A stretch of 48,453 nt of DNA from an uncultured Bacteroidales bacterium (GCA_902792895.1 CADBBK010000019.1:1-48453); one strand, 5' to 3'; counted from the stretch's first letter, positions 16,492 through 24,621 are shown. Made by a program: numbers and translations. The notes: generated by a model not told the origin, from the letters alone.

Positions 16492-17291
16492 AACGCAAGC
16501 AGTATTAATTCCAGCGGTGCCTGCATCGCGTTGTGTCCCAGCTGCATCGCAGCGGCGGGATAGACGGCAGACATCACATATTTCACATATTCCCGCAGCC
16601 GTGGCATCATCGTGGCCAGCATGGCACGGTCGCCCGTCAACTGCAGCTCATCGGTCAACTGGTCCAGTTTCCACATGCGCCAGGCATTCAGGGCAAAGTA
16701 GGTGGCATCCTCGGCATTGGTGAACGGGTAGCTGTTGGCGCACTGCAGCTGGCCGTCGCGGTAGATGACCATGTCCATGCTGTCGGCGTTCAGGTTGAGG
16801 AACATGCGCGGACTGTCACTGCCGCGGTTCTGCCCCTTGAAGTGCTCGCACAGCGGCACCAGGTGGTGGTACACCATCGGGTAGTTGAACGTGCGCCCCA
16901 GGAAAGCCTTCATGCCATGAGGCAGCAGACAGGCGAGTTTCACGCCGTTGAGCGGCATGGCGCACACCACGGCATCACCGTCGTCGCCGGGAAACGCGTG
17001 GCGCAGCATCGCCTCGCAGTCCTCGTCGGCAGTCGTGTCGGGCAGCAGCACAAAGCGCTGCGAGTGCACCAGCACGCGCACACGGCGGTAGTCGGCCAGC
17101 AGTTCGGGCGTCTCATAGATGGCGTCTTCCAGCGCCTGCAGCGAGTCGTCGACTGGAGCCTTCTCGCCGATGATGAGCGAGCCCGCCACCGTCGGGGTGT
17201 ACAGGATGTAGTTCACCTGCTTGTCCTCGATCGAGACAAGCAATTCCCACACTTCGGGATGCTGTATGTCGATATTCTGATTGTTTCCCAT
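16479..17291 (-). CDS. DUF3822 family protein
   Basis: 270 residues, no signal peptide or membrane helix. DUF3822 proteins are found directly upstream of rsmD in many Bacteroidetes, and this context is reproduced here with a 13-nt overlap. The sequence has a repeated actin/ASKHA-like layout (MFLNLNADSMDMVIYRDGQLQCANSY resembles the phosphate-binding beta-hairpin of such folds). Biochemical role not known. Confidence 0.82.
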   Translation of the reverse strand: MGNNQNIDIQHPEVWELLVSIEDKQVNYILYTPTVAGSLIIGEKAPVDDSLQALEDAIYETPELLADYRRVRVLVHSQRFVLLPDTTADEDCEAMLRHAFPGDDGDAVVCAMPLNGVKLACLLPHGMKAFLGRTFNYPMVYHHLVPLCEHFKGQNRGSDSPRMFLNLNADSMDMVIYRDGQLQCANSYPFTNAEDATYFALNAWRMWKLDQLTDELQLTGDRAMLATMMPRLREYVKYVMSAVYPAAAMQLGHNAMQAPLELILLALCES

Positions 17292-17298
17292 TAACTTG

Positions 17299-17306
17299 CA
17301 AAATTA
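17299..17306 (-). promoter_or_regulatory. Candidate -7 box of the DUF3822-rsmD-fur-mtgA operon
   Basis: CAAAATTA reads TAATTTTG on the minus strand, 8 bp before the ATG at 17291. The predicted transcript would have almost no leader. No TTG lies at the usual distance. Confidence 0.5.
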
Positions 17307-17487
17307 CAAAAAAGTCTTCAACATCCAGCCATTGTCCTCCATTTTTTTCAGGGCATCCGCATCAAATTTTTTAATCATGTTGGTCATTGTAAGGATGATA
17401 GACAACCTTTGGGTGGGTATCGATGATTTTGGTGCTGTTGCCTTCAATATTTTTGCGATTTTTTATGGAAAATCGGGAAAAAAACCG

Positions 17488-17495
17488 TAAATTTG
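17488..17495 (+). promoter_or_regulatory. -7 box for the N-terminal-dockerin gene
   Basis: TAAATTTG fits TAnnTTTG; transcription from here would place the 17-bp hairpin at 17516 close to the 5' end of the mRNA. A second match (TATTTTTG, 17448-17455) could also serve. Confidence 0.55.
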
Positions 17496-17515
17496 CGGTC
17501 GTGAAAACGAAAAGG

Positions 17516-17553
17516 ACCTCGCCCCTAAGCGGTGAGCCGCTTAGGGGCGAGGT
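17516..17553 (+). other. Perfect 17-bp hairpin in the 5' leader
   Basis: ACCTCGCCCCTAAGCGG at 17516-17532 pairs perfectly with CCGCTTAGGGGCGAGGT at 17537-17553 around the loop TGAG. It is followed by an AT-rich stretch (ATTAAATATT), not a T run. It may stabilise or attenuate the mRNA of the gene at 17616. Confidence 0.75.
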
Positions 17554-17615
17554 ATTAAATATTGTGCAGTAACGACTTGTGACAAATCATATATTTATTA
17601 ACCTAAAACATACTA

Positions 17616-19091
17616 ATGAGGATGAAAGAGAAAAACTTATTGTTTAAGAGAGCCATGCTGGCCCTGTGCCTATTGGCCGTGTGCTGGTTACCTGCAAAAG
17701 CAGACGTGATGCATGGTGACGTGGACGGTGATGGAGCCGTCGAGATTTCGGACGTGACATGGCTTATCGAATATCTGCTGACAAACGATGCCACGGGTGT
17801 CAATCTGCAGAATGCCGACGTCAACCAGGATGGCCAGGTGGACATCGCTGACGTGTCCAAACTGATTGATCTGCTGCTGCTCGTGCCGGCCAATCCGCAT
17901 CCCGATTCCGATTACGTTGACCTGGGTCTGCCCAGCGGCACGCTGTGGGCGACGTGCAACGTAGGCGCCAGCGCGCCTGAGGAATACGGCGACTACTTCT
18001 CCTGGGGTGAGACCGAGCCCAAGGTAGTTTATAACGATGAAACCTACAAGTGGTGCAACGGCTTTTGGAACAGAATGACGAAGTACTGCACGGTTAGCGA
18101 TTACGGTTATGACGGCTTTGTGGATAACAAGACCGAACTGGATCCTGAGGATGATGCGGCCTACGTGAACTGGGGCCCATCGTGGCGTATGCCGACATCA
18201 GAGCAGCAGCAAGAATTGATTGACAACTGCACCTGGACGTGGACGATGCTTAACGGCGTAAACGGCCAGTTAGTCACTGGTCCCAATGGGAAATCCATAT
18301 TCTTGCCTGCTGCGGGATGCCACATAGACGAGTCGTTCAGCAACGCGGGCTCGGACGGCTGCTATTGGTCGCGCATGCTCAGCTCCGACTACCCGTTCGG
18401 CGCTTACAGCCTCTACTTCACCGGCTCGAATTATTGGAACCGCTGGTTATACGCCCGCAAAAACGGGTTGACCGTCCGTGCTGTGCGCGTCTCTGAAGAG
18501 AATCATGAGTACGTTGACCTGGGTCTGTCTAGCGGCACGCTGTGGGCAACGTGCAACGTGGGTGCGAGCGCTCCTGAGGAATATGGCGACTACTTCGCCT
18601 GGGGCGAGACCGAGCCAAAGGATTACTACGACTGGAGTACATACAAGTGGTGCAACGGCAGCGAGAATACGTTGATTAAATACTGCATGAATAGTAACTA
18701 CGGTTATAATGGCTTTACCGATGGCAAGACGGAGTTGGATCCTGAGGATGATGCCGCTTATGTGAATTGGGGATCCTCATGGCGGATGCCGACCAAGGAA
18801 CAGTACCAAGAACTGTGCGAACAATGTACCTGGACATGGACGACGCAAAACGGCGTGAACGGCCAGTTGGTCACTGGTCCCAACGGAAATACCATATTCT
18901 TGCCCGCAGCGGGCTTACGTTGGAACGTTTCCCTCTTCGAAGCGGGCTCAAAGGGCGGCTTTTGGTCGAGCACGGTCGACAATCCCCCGCGCAATGCGAA
19001 CGGTCTGTTCTACAATTCGGGGGACTGGTACTACTGGGGCAACAGCAGCCGCGATTTTGGGTGGTCTGTTCGTGCTGTTCGTGTCTCATAG
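17616..19091 (+). CDS. Secreted protein: N-terminal dockerin plus two Fib_succ_major-like domains
   Basis: 491 residues. Signal peptide about 1-30 (ending LPAKADV), then at once a dockerin doublet (about 33-88: GDVDGDGAVEISD and ADVNQDGQVDIAD), then two tandem copies of a domain of about 195 residues (about 100-292 and 299-491). Each begins YVDLGL.SGTLWATCNVGAS and contains EEYGDYF.WGETEPK, LDPEDDAAYVNWG.SWRMPT, NGVNGQLVTGPNG, IFLPAAG and ends VRAVRVS. This pattern fits the Fibrobacter major paralogous domain (Fib_succ_major, PF09603), common and unexplained in Bacteroidales. The dockerin at the N-terminus is unusual; all others in the window are C-terminal. An in-frame coding-like stretch continues past the TAG stop. 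Confidence 0.85.
   Translation: MRMKEKNLLFKRAMLALCLLAVCWLPAKADVMHGDVDGDGAVEISDVTWLIEYLLTNDATGVNLQNADVNQDGQVDIADVSKLIDLLLLVPANPHPDSDYVDLGLPSGTLWATCNVGASAPEEYGDYFSWGETEPKVVYNDETYKWCNGFWNRMTKYCTVSDYGYDGFVDNKTELDPEDDAAYVNWGPSWRMPTSEQQQELIDNCTWTWTMLNGVNGQLVTGPNGKSIFLPAAGCHIDESFSNAGSDGCYWSRMLSSDYPFGAYSLYFTGSNYWNRWLYARKNGLTVRAVRVSEENHEYVDLGLSSGTLWATCNVGASAPEEYGDYFAWGETEPKDYYDWSTYKWCNGSENTLIKYCMNSNYGYNGFTDGKTELDPEDDAAYVNWGSSWRMPTKEQYQELCEQCTWTWTTQNGVNGQLVTGPNGNTIFLPAAGLRWNVSLFEAGSKGGFWSSTVDNPPRNANGLFYNSGDWYYWGNSSRDFGWSVRAVRVS
17913..19088 (+). repeat. Intragenic tandem duplication, 597-bp period
   Basis: TACGTTGACCTGGGTCTG begins at 17913 and again at 18510. The two halves remain highly similar at DNA level over much of their length, showing a fairly recent domain duplication. 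Confidence 0.88.
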
Positions 19092-19195
19092 AATTTTACA
19101 CCTTTAAACAACGAGCAGGAGTACGCATTCCTCGAATACATGGCAGCGTGTGGCCTCGGGGGAAAGTGGAACAGTGCCGATGAGATTAGTACATT

Positions 19196-19227
19196 GTGGA
19201 GTGTTCGGCGATAGCCGGGCGCTCCAC
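19196..19227 (+). other. RNA-type hairpin with G-T wobbles
   Basis: GTGGAGTGTTCGGC at 19196-19209 pairs with GCCGGGCGCTCCAC at 19214-19227 around GATA, using three G-T wobbles. Because the wobbles become A-C mismatches on the other strand, the fold favours a plus-strand RNA. No T run follows. Confidence 0.6.
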
Positions 19228-19352
19228 TGTGTGTCATGTGGCATTCCGAAGGCTGCTGTTTTTTCGTAGTTAAGGTATTCATGCGATGTCACTCGTCATG
19301 TCCCGAGAGCATTAAAATCCCGGATAATAGTTTTCAAGTCACGAAATATCGT

Positions 19353-19360
19353 TATATTTG
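19353..19360 (+). promoter_or_regulatory. -7 box for the lipoprotein gene at 19388
   Basis: TATATTTG matches TAnnTTTG 27 bp before the ATG. A TTTTC, not TTG, sits at the -33 position. Confidence 0.55.
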
Positions 19361-19387
19361 CAGCAACAACAATGATACTACTGCCCT

Positions 19388-20428
19388 ATGAATAAAAGAA
19401 AAGTACTCATCATGGTCCTGCTGGCCATCGTGCTGGCCGCTTGCTCGGGTTCCAAGGTCGAGAACCCTCAGTTTGACTTCCTCGCCGACATGGGCATCAC
19501 CGTCACCGACAAACTCTTGCTGGGTGACAGCATCTCCCTGCCCGATATCTACTGCGGCGATTCCGACCAGGACAATGAAGTGGACGGCAAGGAACTGGAC
19601 TGGAAACAATATGACGCGCTCATTGTGCCGGCCGGCATCGACTTCACCGATGTGATGAGCCGCTGGCTGCTGCTGGGCGTGCGTGACATGGGGCACGGCA
19701 ACACGCTGGCGGCCTATTATGCCGGCAGCAGCATCGGTTACTGCGTGAACCTGATGACCTATGACTCACGGGGCAAACTGCTTGATGCCATCAATGTGCG
19801 CGAGTTGCACCTGCTGTGGCGCGTCGACATCGAGAAACCCGACGACAACTCGGTCTATACCCTCGACGGGAGCATCACCTTTGACAGCCCCAGCGGCTTC
19901 ACGTTGCACCGCGCGATGGGCCGTTGCATCATGGACTATGACAAGGGACTCAAGGGAGCCCCGCAGTGGAAGCAATACTGGGACCAGGCCTACAGTGTCA
20001 ACGACAAGGGCCACTTCGTGCTCTTGCGCCAGAACATGACGCGCGCTGAGGGCAAAGTCGACCCCTATGCCGTGATGGACTTCCGCTCATGGGACCTGCT
20101 CGCATGCTCGATGCACGACCCCGGGGTGATGAACTTCTGGAACGACTACGAGCCCAGCATCGGCAACGTCTATTCACCCGACTACCGCTACAACCCGTTC
20201 CCGTGGGACGTGACAAAACTCTACGAGATGAACCCGTCGCGTTTTCTCAACTGGATGGCGGCGCGCGGCGACACCGACAATCGCCTGCTGCCCTATTTCA
20301 AACTCTCGCCCGACCAGCGTCCCGCCCTGCTCGAGCAGATCAACCGCCTGTCAGACCCCGCTGCCCGCCAGTGGCTCACCGCCCTGGTCAACTCCTGGGA
20401 CGACAAGCCCCTCACCCAACACCTGTAA
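19388..20428 (+). CDS. Lipoprotein of unknown function
   Basis: 346 residues with a clear lipobox (VLAAC, Cys19), so probably lipid-anchored in the envelope. No known domain recognised. Features seen: an acidic segment GDSDQDNEVDGKELD near 58-72 that resembles a calcium loop, the block LMTYDSRGKLLDAINVRELHLLW, and a C-terminal helical part from about 290. Its general layout (lipobox, aromatic middle, helical end) resembles the lipoprotein at 22979, and the two lie on either side of the four-helix-bundle gene and ettA; homology between them is only suspected. Confidence 0.72.
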   Translation: MNKRKVLIMVLLAIVLAACSGSKVENPQFDFLADMGITVTDKLLLGDSISLPDIYCGDSDQDNEVDGKELDWKQYDALIVPAGIDFTDVMSRWLLLGVRDMGHGNTLAAYYAGSSIGYCVNLMTYDSRGKLLDAINVRELHLLWRVDIEKPDDNSVYTLDGSITFDSPSGFTLHRAMGRCIMDYDKGLKGAPQWKQYWDQAYSVNDKGHFVLLRQNMTRAEGKVDPYAVMDFRSWDLLACSMHDPGVMNFWNDYEPSIGNVYSPDYRYNPFPWDVTKLYEMNPSRFLNWMAARGDTDNRLLPYFKLSPDQRPALLEQINRLSDPAARQWLTALVNSWDDKPLTQHL

Positions 20429-20431
20429 CTT

Positions 20432-20503
20432 TTCTCGGAGTTCTCGGAGTTCTCGGAGATCTCAGAGTTCTCGGAACTCTCGGAACTCTCGGAGTTCTTG
20501 GAG
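20432..20503 (+). repeat. 9-nt repeats left of the four-helix-bundle gene
   Basis: Units of CTCGGAGTT / CTCGGAACT are repeated about eight times with minor changes. The outermost unit TTCTCGGAG (20432-20440) is the inverted complement of CTCCGAGAA at 21222-21230. Confidence 0.85.
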
Positions 20504-20544
20504 GGGGTGGAGAGGGGGTGAACGGCAGTTTTTACGGGTTTTTC

Positions 20545-20575
20545 TTGGTGGGATGGGATTATTGGGGTAAATTTG
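20545..20575 (+). promoter_or_regulatory. Promoter of the four-helix-bundle gene
   Basis: TTG at 20545-20547, a 20-bp spacer and TAAATTTG at 20568-20575. It overlaps the in-frame ATG at 20573 and therefore points to the ATG at 20603 as the real start. Confidence 0.82.
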
Positions 20576-20602
20576 CGAGAAATAATCTTTCATCTTCGAT
20601 TC

Positions 20603-21163
20603 ATGGGAGAGGCTAACAAGGGGTTCCTGCCGCAGCGCGGGAATTATGAGAACTTGGCGGTTTATAAGTTGGCGACATGCATCTATGCCGTCACCTATTA
20701 TTTCGCCAATACCTATTTCTCCAAGGGTGACCGTACGATTGACCAGATGGTGCAGGCCGCCCGCAGCGGGAAGCAGAACATCGCTGAGGGCAGCGTTGAT
20801 GGCAACACGTCCACCGAGATGGAAATCAAACTCATGAACGTCGCCCGTGCCAGCATGCATGAACTGAAAGCCGACTATGAGGACTACTTGCTGCACCATG
20901 GACTGCAACGCTGGCCTGTCGATGACCAGCGGACACAAGCGACCAGGAATTACTGTCGGAGCAACAGCGATCCTGGCGCGTTTGTGGAAAAGATGAAGGA
21001 GCGCTCTCCTGAGACCATCGCCAACATCGCCTTGACGATGATACATCAGTTTGATTACCTGATGGTGAGACTCATCGAGAGTATCAAGCGGCGTTTTCTG
21101 GAGCAGGGTGGCATCAAGGAGCAGATGTACAATGCCCGGAAAGACCACCGCGACAAGAAATAG
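20603..21163 (+). CDS. Four-helix-bundle (S23/IVP-like) protein with suffix domain
   Basis: 186 residues, all-alpha. The block NYENLAVYKLATCIYAVTYYFANTYF followed by DRTIDQMVQAARSGKQNIAEGSVDGNTSTEMEIKLMNVARASMHELKADYEDYL is the four-helix-bundle family related to the S23 protein encoded in 23S rRNA intervening sequences and to Avd of diversity-generating retroelements; the longer C-terminal helix region fits the four-helix-bundle suffix group. Biochemical role is not established; relatives bind nucleic acid. The gene has its own promoter and is flanked on both sides by 9-nt repeats of the same core (CTCGGAG), suggesting it was inserted as a unit ahead of ettA. Confidence 0.87.
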   Translation: MGEANKGFLPQRGNYENLAVYKLATCIYAVTYYFANTYFSKGDRTIDQMVQAARSGKQNIAEGSVDGNTSTEMEIKLMNVARASMHELKADYEDYLLHHGLQRWPVDDQRTQATRNYCRSNSDPGAFVEKMKERSPETIANIALTMIHQFDYLMVRLIESIKRRFLEQGGIKEQMYNARKDHRDKK

Positions 21164-21230
21164 AGAACTCGAAGCCCTCGGAGAACTCAGAGAGCTCAGA
21201 GAACTCGGAGAACTCGGAGAGCTCCGAGAA
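21164..21230 (+). repeat. 9-nt repeats right of the four-helix-bundle gene
   Basis: Units of CTCGGAGAA, CTCAGAGAG and close variants repeat about seven times, directly after the stop codon. The last unit CTCCGAGAA is inverted relative to the leftmost unit at 20432. Confidence 0.85.
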
Positions 21231-21262
21231 TAAAAGATAACTAATAACAAAACGATAGCATT

Positions 21263-22957
21263 ATGGCAACAGTTGACGACAAGAAAATCATCTTCTCGAT
21301 GGTGGGCGTGAGCAAGACCATCCAGCAGAATCAGAAACAAATCCTCAAGAACATCTACCTCTCGTTCTACTATGGCGCCAAAATCGGCATCATCGGTTTG
21401 AACGGCGCTGGAAAATCGACGCTGATGAAAATCATCGCCGGCCTTGAGACACAGTACCAGGGCCAGGTGGTGTTCGCCCCGGGCTACTCGGTGGGCTATC
21501 TGCCCCAGGACCCGCAACTCGACCCGACCAAGACCGTCAAGGAGGTGGTCCAGGAGGGCGTACAGCACGTGGTGGACACCTTGAAGGAATTTGAGGAGAT
21601 TAACCTCAAGTTCGGCATGCCCGAGTACTACGAGGACCCCGAGAAGATGGACAAACTGTTTGCCCGTCAAGCCGAGTTGCAGGACATCATCGATGCCACC
21701 GACGCGTGGAACCTCGACAGCCGCCTGGAGCGCGCCATGGATGCCTTGCGCTGCCCCGAGGGTGACCAGTTGACCGAGCACCTGAGTGGTGGTGAGCGCC
21801 GCCGCGTGGCCCTGTGCCGCCTGCTGTTGCAGAAACCCGACGTCCTGCTGCTCGATGAGCCCACCAACCACCTCGATGCCGAGTCCATCGACTGGCTGGA
21901 GCAGCACCTGCAGCAATACGAGGGCACGGTCATCGCCGTGACGCACGACCGCTACTTCCTCGACCATGTGGCCGGCTGGATTCTGGAACTGGACCGTGGC
22001 GAGGGCATCCCCTGGAAGGGCAACTACAGCAGTTGGCTGGAGCAGAAGACGCAGCGCTTGGCCCAGGAGGAAAAGACCGAGAGCAAGCGCCAGAAGACGC
22101 TGCAGCGCGAGTTGGAATGGGTGCGCATGGCTCCCAAGGCCCGTCAGGCCAAGGGCAAGGCGCGCTTGAACAGTTACGACAAACTGCTCAACGAGACCGT
22201 CAAGGAGAAAGAGGAGAAACTCGAAATCTTCATCCCCAACGGCCCCCGCTTGGGCAACAAGGTAATCGAGGCCCAGCATGTGGCCAAGGCCTTCGGCGAC
22301 AAACTGCTGTTTGACGACCTGAACTTCATGCTGCCGCCCAACGGCATCGTGGGTGTCATCGGTCCCAACGGCGCCGGCAAGACGACGCTCTTCCGCCTCA
22401 TCATGGGCCTGGAGAAGCCCGACAGCGGCACCTTTGAGGTCGGCGAGACCGTCAAGGCAGTGTATGTGGACCAGCAGCACACGAGCATTGACCCCGACAA
22501 GACCGTCTATGAGGTGATTTCGGGCGGTGTGGAACTGCTGCGCATGGGCGGGCGTGACGTCAATGCCCGTGCCTACCTGTCGCGCTTCAACTTCAGCGGC
22601 GTGGACCAGCAGAAGAAGTGCGGCGTGCTCTCGGGCGGTGAGCGCAACCGCCTGCAACTGGCGCTGGCCTTGAAGGAGGAGGGCAACGTGTTGTTGCTCG
22701 ATGAGCCCACCAACGATATCGACGTGAACACCCTGCGCGCCCTCGAGGAAGGTCTCGAGGACTTCGCTGGCTGTGCTGTGGTCATCAGCCACGACCGCTG
22801 GTTCCTGGACCGCATCTGCACCCACATCCTCGCCTTCGAGGGCAACAGCAACGTCTATTTCTACGAGGGCAGTTACAGCGAGTATGAGGAGCACAAACTC
22901 AAGCGCCTGGGCAAGGAAGAGCCCACCCGCGTGCGTTATCGTAAATTGGAAAGTTAG
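21263..22957 (+). CDS. ettA: ABC-F ATPase, energy-dependent translational throttle EttA
   Basis: 564 residues, two ABC domains with no membrane part. Walker A GLNGAGKST (45-53) and GPNGAGKTT (367-375), signatures LSGGERRRV and LSGGERNRL, Walker B LLLDEPTNHLD and LLLDEPTNDID. The N-terminal MVGVSKTI....ILKNIYLSFYYGAKIGIIG, the arm insertion and the linker are typical of EttA, which binds the ribosomal E site and gates the first elongation steps according to ATP level. It follows the repeat tract by 32 bp; the next lipoprotein gene starts 21 bp after its stop, so they are likely co-transcribed. Confidence 0.95.
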   Translation: MATVDDKKIIFSMVGVSKTIQQNQKQILKNIYLSFYYGAKIGIIGLNGAGKSTLMKIIAGLETQYQGQVVFAPGYSVGYLPQDPQLDPTKTVKEVVQEGVQHVVDTLKEFEEINLKFGMPEYYEDPEKMDKLFARQAELQDIIDATDAWNLDSRLERAMDALRCPEGDQLTEHLSGGERRRVALCRLLLQKPDVLLLDEPTNHLDAESIDWLEQHLQQYEGTVIAVTHDRYFLDHVAGWILELDRGEGIPWKGNYSSWLEQKTQRLAQEEKTESKRQKTLQRELEWVRMAPKARQAKGKARLNSYDKLLNETVKEKEEKLEIFIPNGPRLGNKVIEAQHVAKAFGDKLLFDDLNFMLPPNGIVGVIGPNGAGKTTLFRLIMGLEKPDSGTFEVGETVKAVYVDQQHTSIDPDKTVYEVISGGVELLRMGGRDVNARAYLSRFNFSGVDQQKKCGVLSGGERNRLQLALALKEEGNVLLLDEPTNDIDVNTLRALEEGLEDFAGCAVVISHDRWFLDRICTHILAFEGNSNVYFYEGSYSEYEEHKLKRLGKEEPTRVRYRKLES

Positions 22958-22978
22958 GATTTAAGGAAATTAGGAAAT

Positions 22979-23995
22979 ATGAGACATTTAGCAATCTTAT
23001 TATTGGCGTTGGCTGTCGTGTCTTGCACTGGCAAGTGGCAGCCGGGTGACAGCATCAACAGCGGCAAGGACTTCCTGTGCCATGCAGGCATCTGTGAAGA
23101 CTCGCTGGTACTCAACGGTAATGACCTCCGCTACGATAACGATGGCGAGAAGTTTCCCTGCAGGATCCTCGACCAGGCCACCTGTGAGGCGATAGGCCTT
23201 GACAAAGTGATGTATGTGGACACTGTCTCGTCGATTGTGCGGGTGTGGGGCGTGAAGGACTATCCTGACAAGAACATCACCCTGCTGTTGGGACACACGT
23301 CCTACAGCGACATGCGCACCTGCTGGCTGGCAACATACGGCAAGGACGGCATGATCGACTTCATGCGGCTGGGCGAGTGCGGCGGTGCCGTGAACCTGTC
23401 CTACTGGGACGACGTCGACGAGCACACGCGCCACATGGGCATCGACTCGATGCGCATGGTCATGCCCGACAAGTGGGGCAAGCCCATCAATGTGAGCCGC
23501 TGGATTACCTATAACGAGCAACGGGATGGCGTGGACACTGACTCCACCCTGTGGTTTATCGACAACGAGGTGCCCGTGACCATCGGTGACGATGGACGCT
23601 TCACACTGGGCAAAATCGGAACCGTCTACAGTGCCGACACCACCTTGCTGACTCCCTATTGGCGCTACAAACGCCAACTCGAGGTGCTGGGATGGACCCC
23701 GCTGAGCGACACCACCTTCTGCGACCAGGTGAACACCCTGCTCGACGAGGCTAAGGGGCACATCACCGATCCTGCCCAACTGATGGGCGACTTCTCGGTG
23801 CTGGTGATGAACCGCTTCTACTGCAAAACCGGCGAGGTGATGCAGTGGTGCTGTGACCACCCCGACAGCCAACTGACGCATGGCCTGGTGAAGCACGTGA
23901 GTGAAATCAATCCGGAGTATGTCCTCGACGAACTCAAGAAAATCAAGGACCCCGCACTTGTGACGCGAAGCAAAAAACTTTTCGGTCTGAAATAG
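22979..23995 (+). CDS. Lipoprotein of unknown function
   Basis: 338 residues with lipobox AVVSC (Cys16). No domain recognised. Visible blocks are KFPCRILDQATCEAIGLDKVMYVD, LLLGHTSYSDMRTCWLATYGKDGMIDFMRLGECGGAVNLSYWD and a helical C-terminus. It is 21 bp downstream of ettA on the same strand. Its pattern suggests a relative of the 19388 lipoprotein; alignment would be needed to confirm. Confidence 0.72.
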   Translation: MRHLAILLLALAVVSCTGKWQPGDSINSGKDFLCHAGICEDSLVLNGNDLRYDNDGEKFPCRILDQATCEAIGLDKVMYVDTVSSIVRVWGVKDYPDKNITLLLGHTSYSDMRTCWLATYGKDGMIDFMRLGECGGAVNLSYWDDVDEHTRHMGIDSMRMVMPDKWGKPINVSRWITYNEQRDGVDTDSTLWFIDNEVPVTIGDDGRFTLGKIGTVYSADTTLLTPYWRYKRQLEVLGWTPLSDTTFCDQVNTLLDEAKGHITDPAQLMGDFSVLVMNRFYCKTGEVMQWCCDHPDSQLTHGLVKHVSEINPEYVLDELKKIKDPALVTRSKKLFGLK

Positions 23996-24018
23996 AACTT
24001 GCAGGTCCCGGCAGCCGA

Positions 24019-24621
24019 CTACAGGCTGCAGAAGAAGGTGACCAGGAAGGGCACCGAGAAATCAACCAGGAACCCGTGAAACAGCGACAGGATGACAAAG
24101 TCCTGTCCGCTGGTGCGTGTGATGATGGGTAGGGTGGTGTCCATGGTCGTGGCGCCGCCGCACGAAATGGGCGTCAAGGGTCCGAAAAACCGTACCAGCA
24201 ACGGCGCTCCGAGCAGCGTGACCACCTCGCGGATGATGTTGGCCAGCAGAGCGACCGTGCCCAATTCGGGACCGCGGTACTCGGTGATGAGAATGCTCGA
24301 CAACGAATAGTAGCCAAAGCCCGACCCCACGGCAAGGCAGTCGGTGAGCCCACGTTGCGGCAGCCCCCACGAGGCGATTGCCGTGGCCGCCAGTGTGCCA
24401 GTGATGGTCATCAGTGGTAGCAGCATCAGGCGCGGGTCCACCTGTCGAAAACTTTTCAGCAGTTCGGTGTTGTTGCCCACGGTGACACCGACGCAGAACA
24501 GCAGCGCGCACAGTGTCAGGAAACTCACGTTGCCCAGGGCGTTCAGGTCGGGCAGCCAGTGCATCAAGCCGCAGGCGATGCCCAGCACAAAGAATCCCAC
24601 GATGATGAGGCTGCCTTTCAT
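24019..24621 (-). CDS. lysO: LysO-family exporter, C-terminal half
   Basis: 200 residues, mostly membrane helices; matches the C-terminal part of the L-lysine exporter LysO (YbjE/DUF340): VGFFVLGIACGLMHWLP, FLTLCALLFCVGVTVGNN, GLTDCLAVGSGFGYYSLSSILI and GGATTMDTTLPIITR. The start at 24621 overlaps the stop of the upstream half in an ATGA arrangement; the longer frame to 24870 is shadow coding over that gene. Both halves together would form one transporter. Specificity for lysine is assumed from the family. Confidence 0.88.
   Translation of the reverse strand: MKGSLIIVGFFVLGIACGLMHWLPDLNALGNVSFLTLCALLFCVGVTVGNNTELLKSFRQVDPRLMLLPLMTITGTLAATAIASWGLPQRGLTDCLAVGSGFGYYSLSSILITEYRGPELGTVALLANIIREVVTLLGAPLLVRFFGPLTPISCGGATTMDTTLPIITRTSGQDFVILSLFHGFLVDFSVPFLVTFFCSL

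Larger units (their letters stand above)
17292..17615. other. Divergent intergenic region
   Basis: Contains the minus-strand -7 box (17299-17306), two plus-strand TAnnTTTG boxes (TATTTTTG at 17448-17455 and TAAATTTG at 17488-17495) and a strong hairpin at 17516-17553. No credible gene is visible between. Confidence 0.6.
19092..19387 (+). other. Intergenic region with coding-like remnant and hairpin
   Basis: The first 123 bp continue the upstream reading frame for 40 sense codons after its TAG, ending at a second TAG (19212-19214). A 14-bp hairpin lies at 19196-19227. A promoter-like TATATTTG lies at 19353-19360 before the next gene. The rest shows nothing recognisable. Confidence 0.55.

Noticed and set aside
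20573-20602. Upstream ATG start for the four-helix-bundle gene
   Set aside because: The ATG at 20573 lies inside the -7 box of a full consensus promoter, so the mRNA would not include it.
20432-21230. CRISPR-like array of short repeats
   Set aside because: Units are only 9 nt with no unique spacers of constant length and no cas genes.
20462-22894. An 810-codon open frame on the minus strand opposite the four-helix-bundle gene and ettA
   Set aside because: It is the complement of strongly conserved ettA coding sequence, has no signal or domain of its own, and its composition is the low-complexity (Val/Leu/His/Gln-rich) type expected from antisense frames in this GC-rich codon usage.
24011-24029. 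GCAGCC...GGCTGC stem as a terminator between 23995 and 24019
   Set aside because: It overlaps the 3' end of the lysO C-terminal gene and has no T run; weak evidence only.
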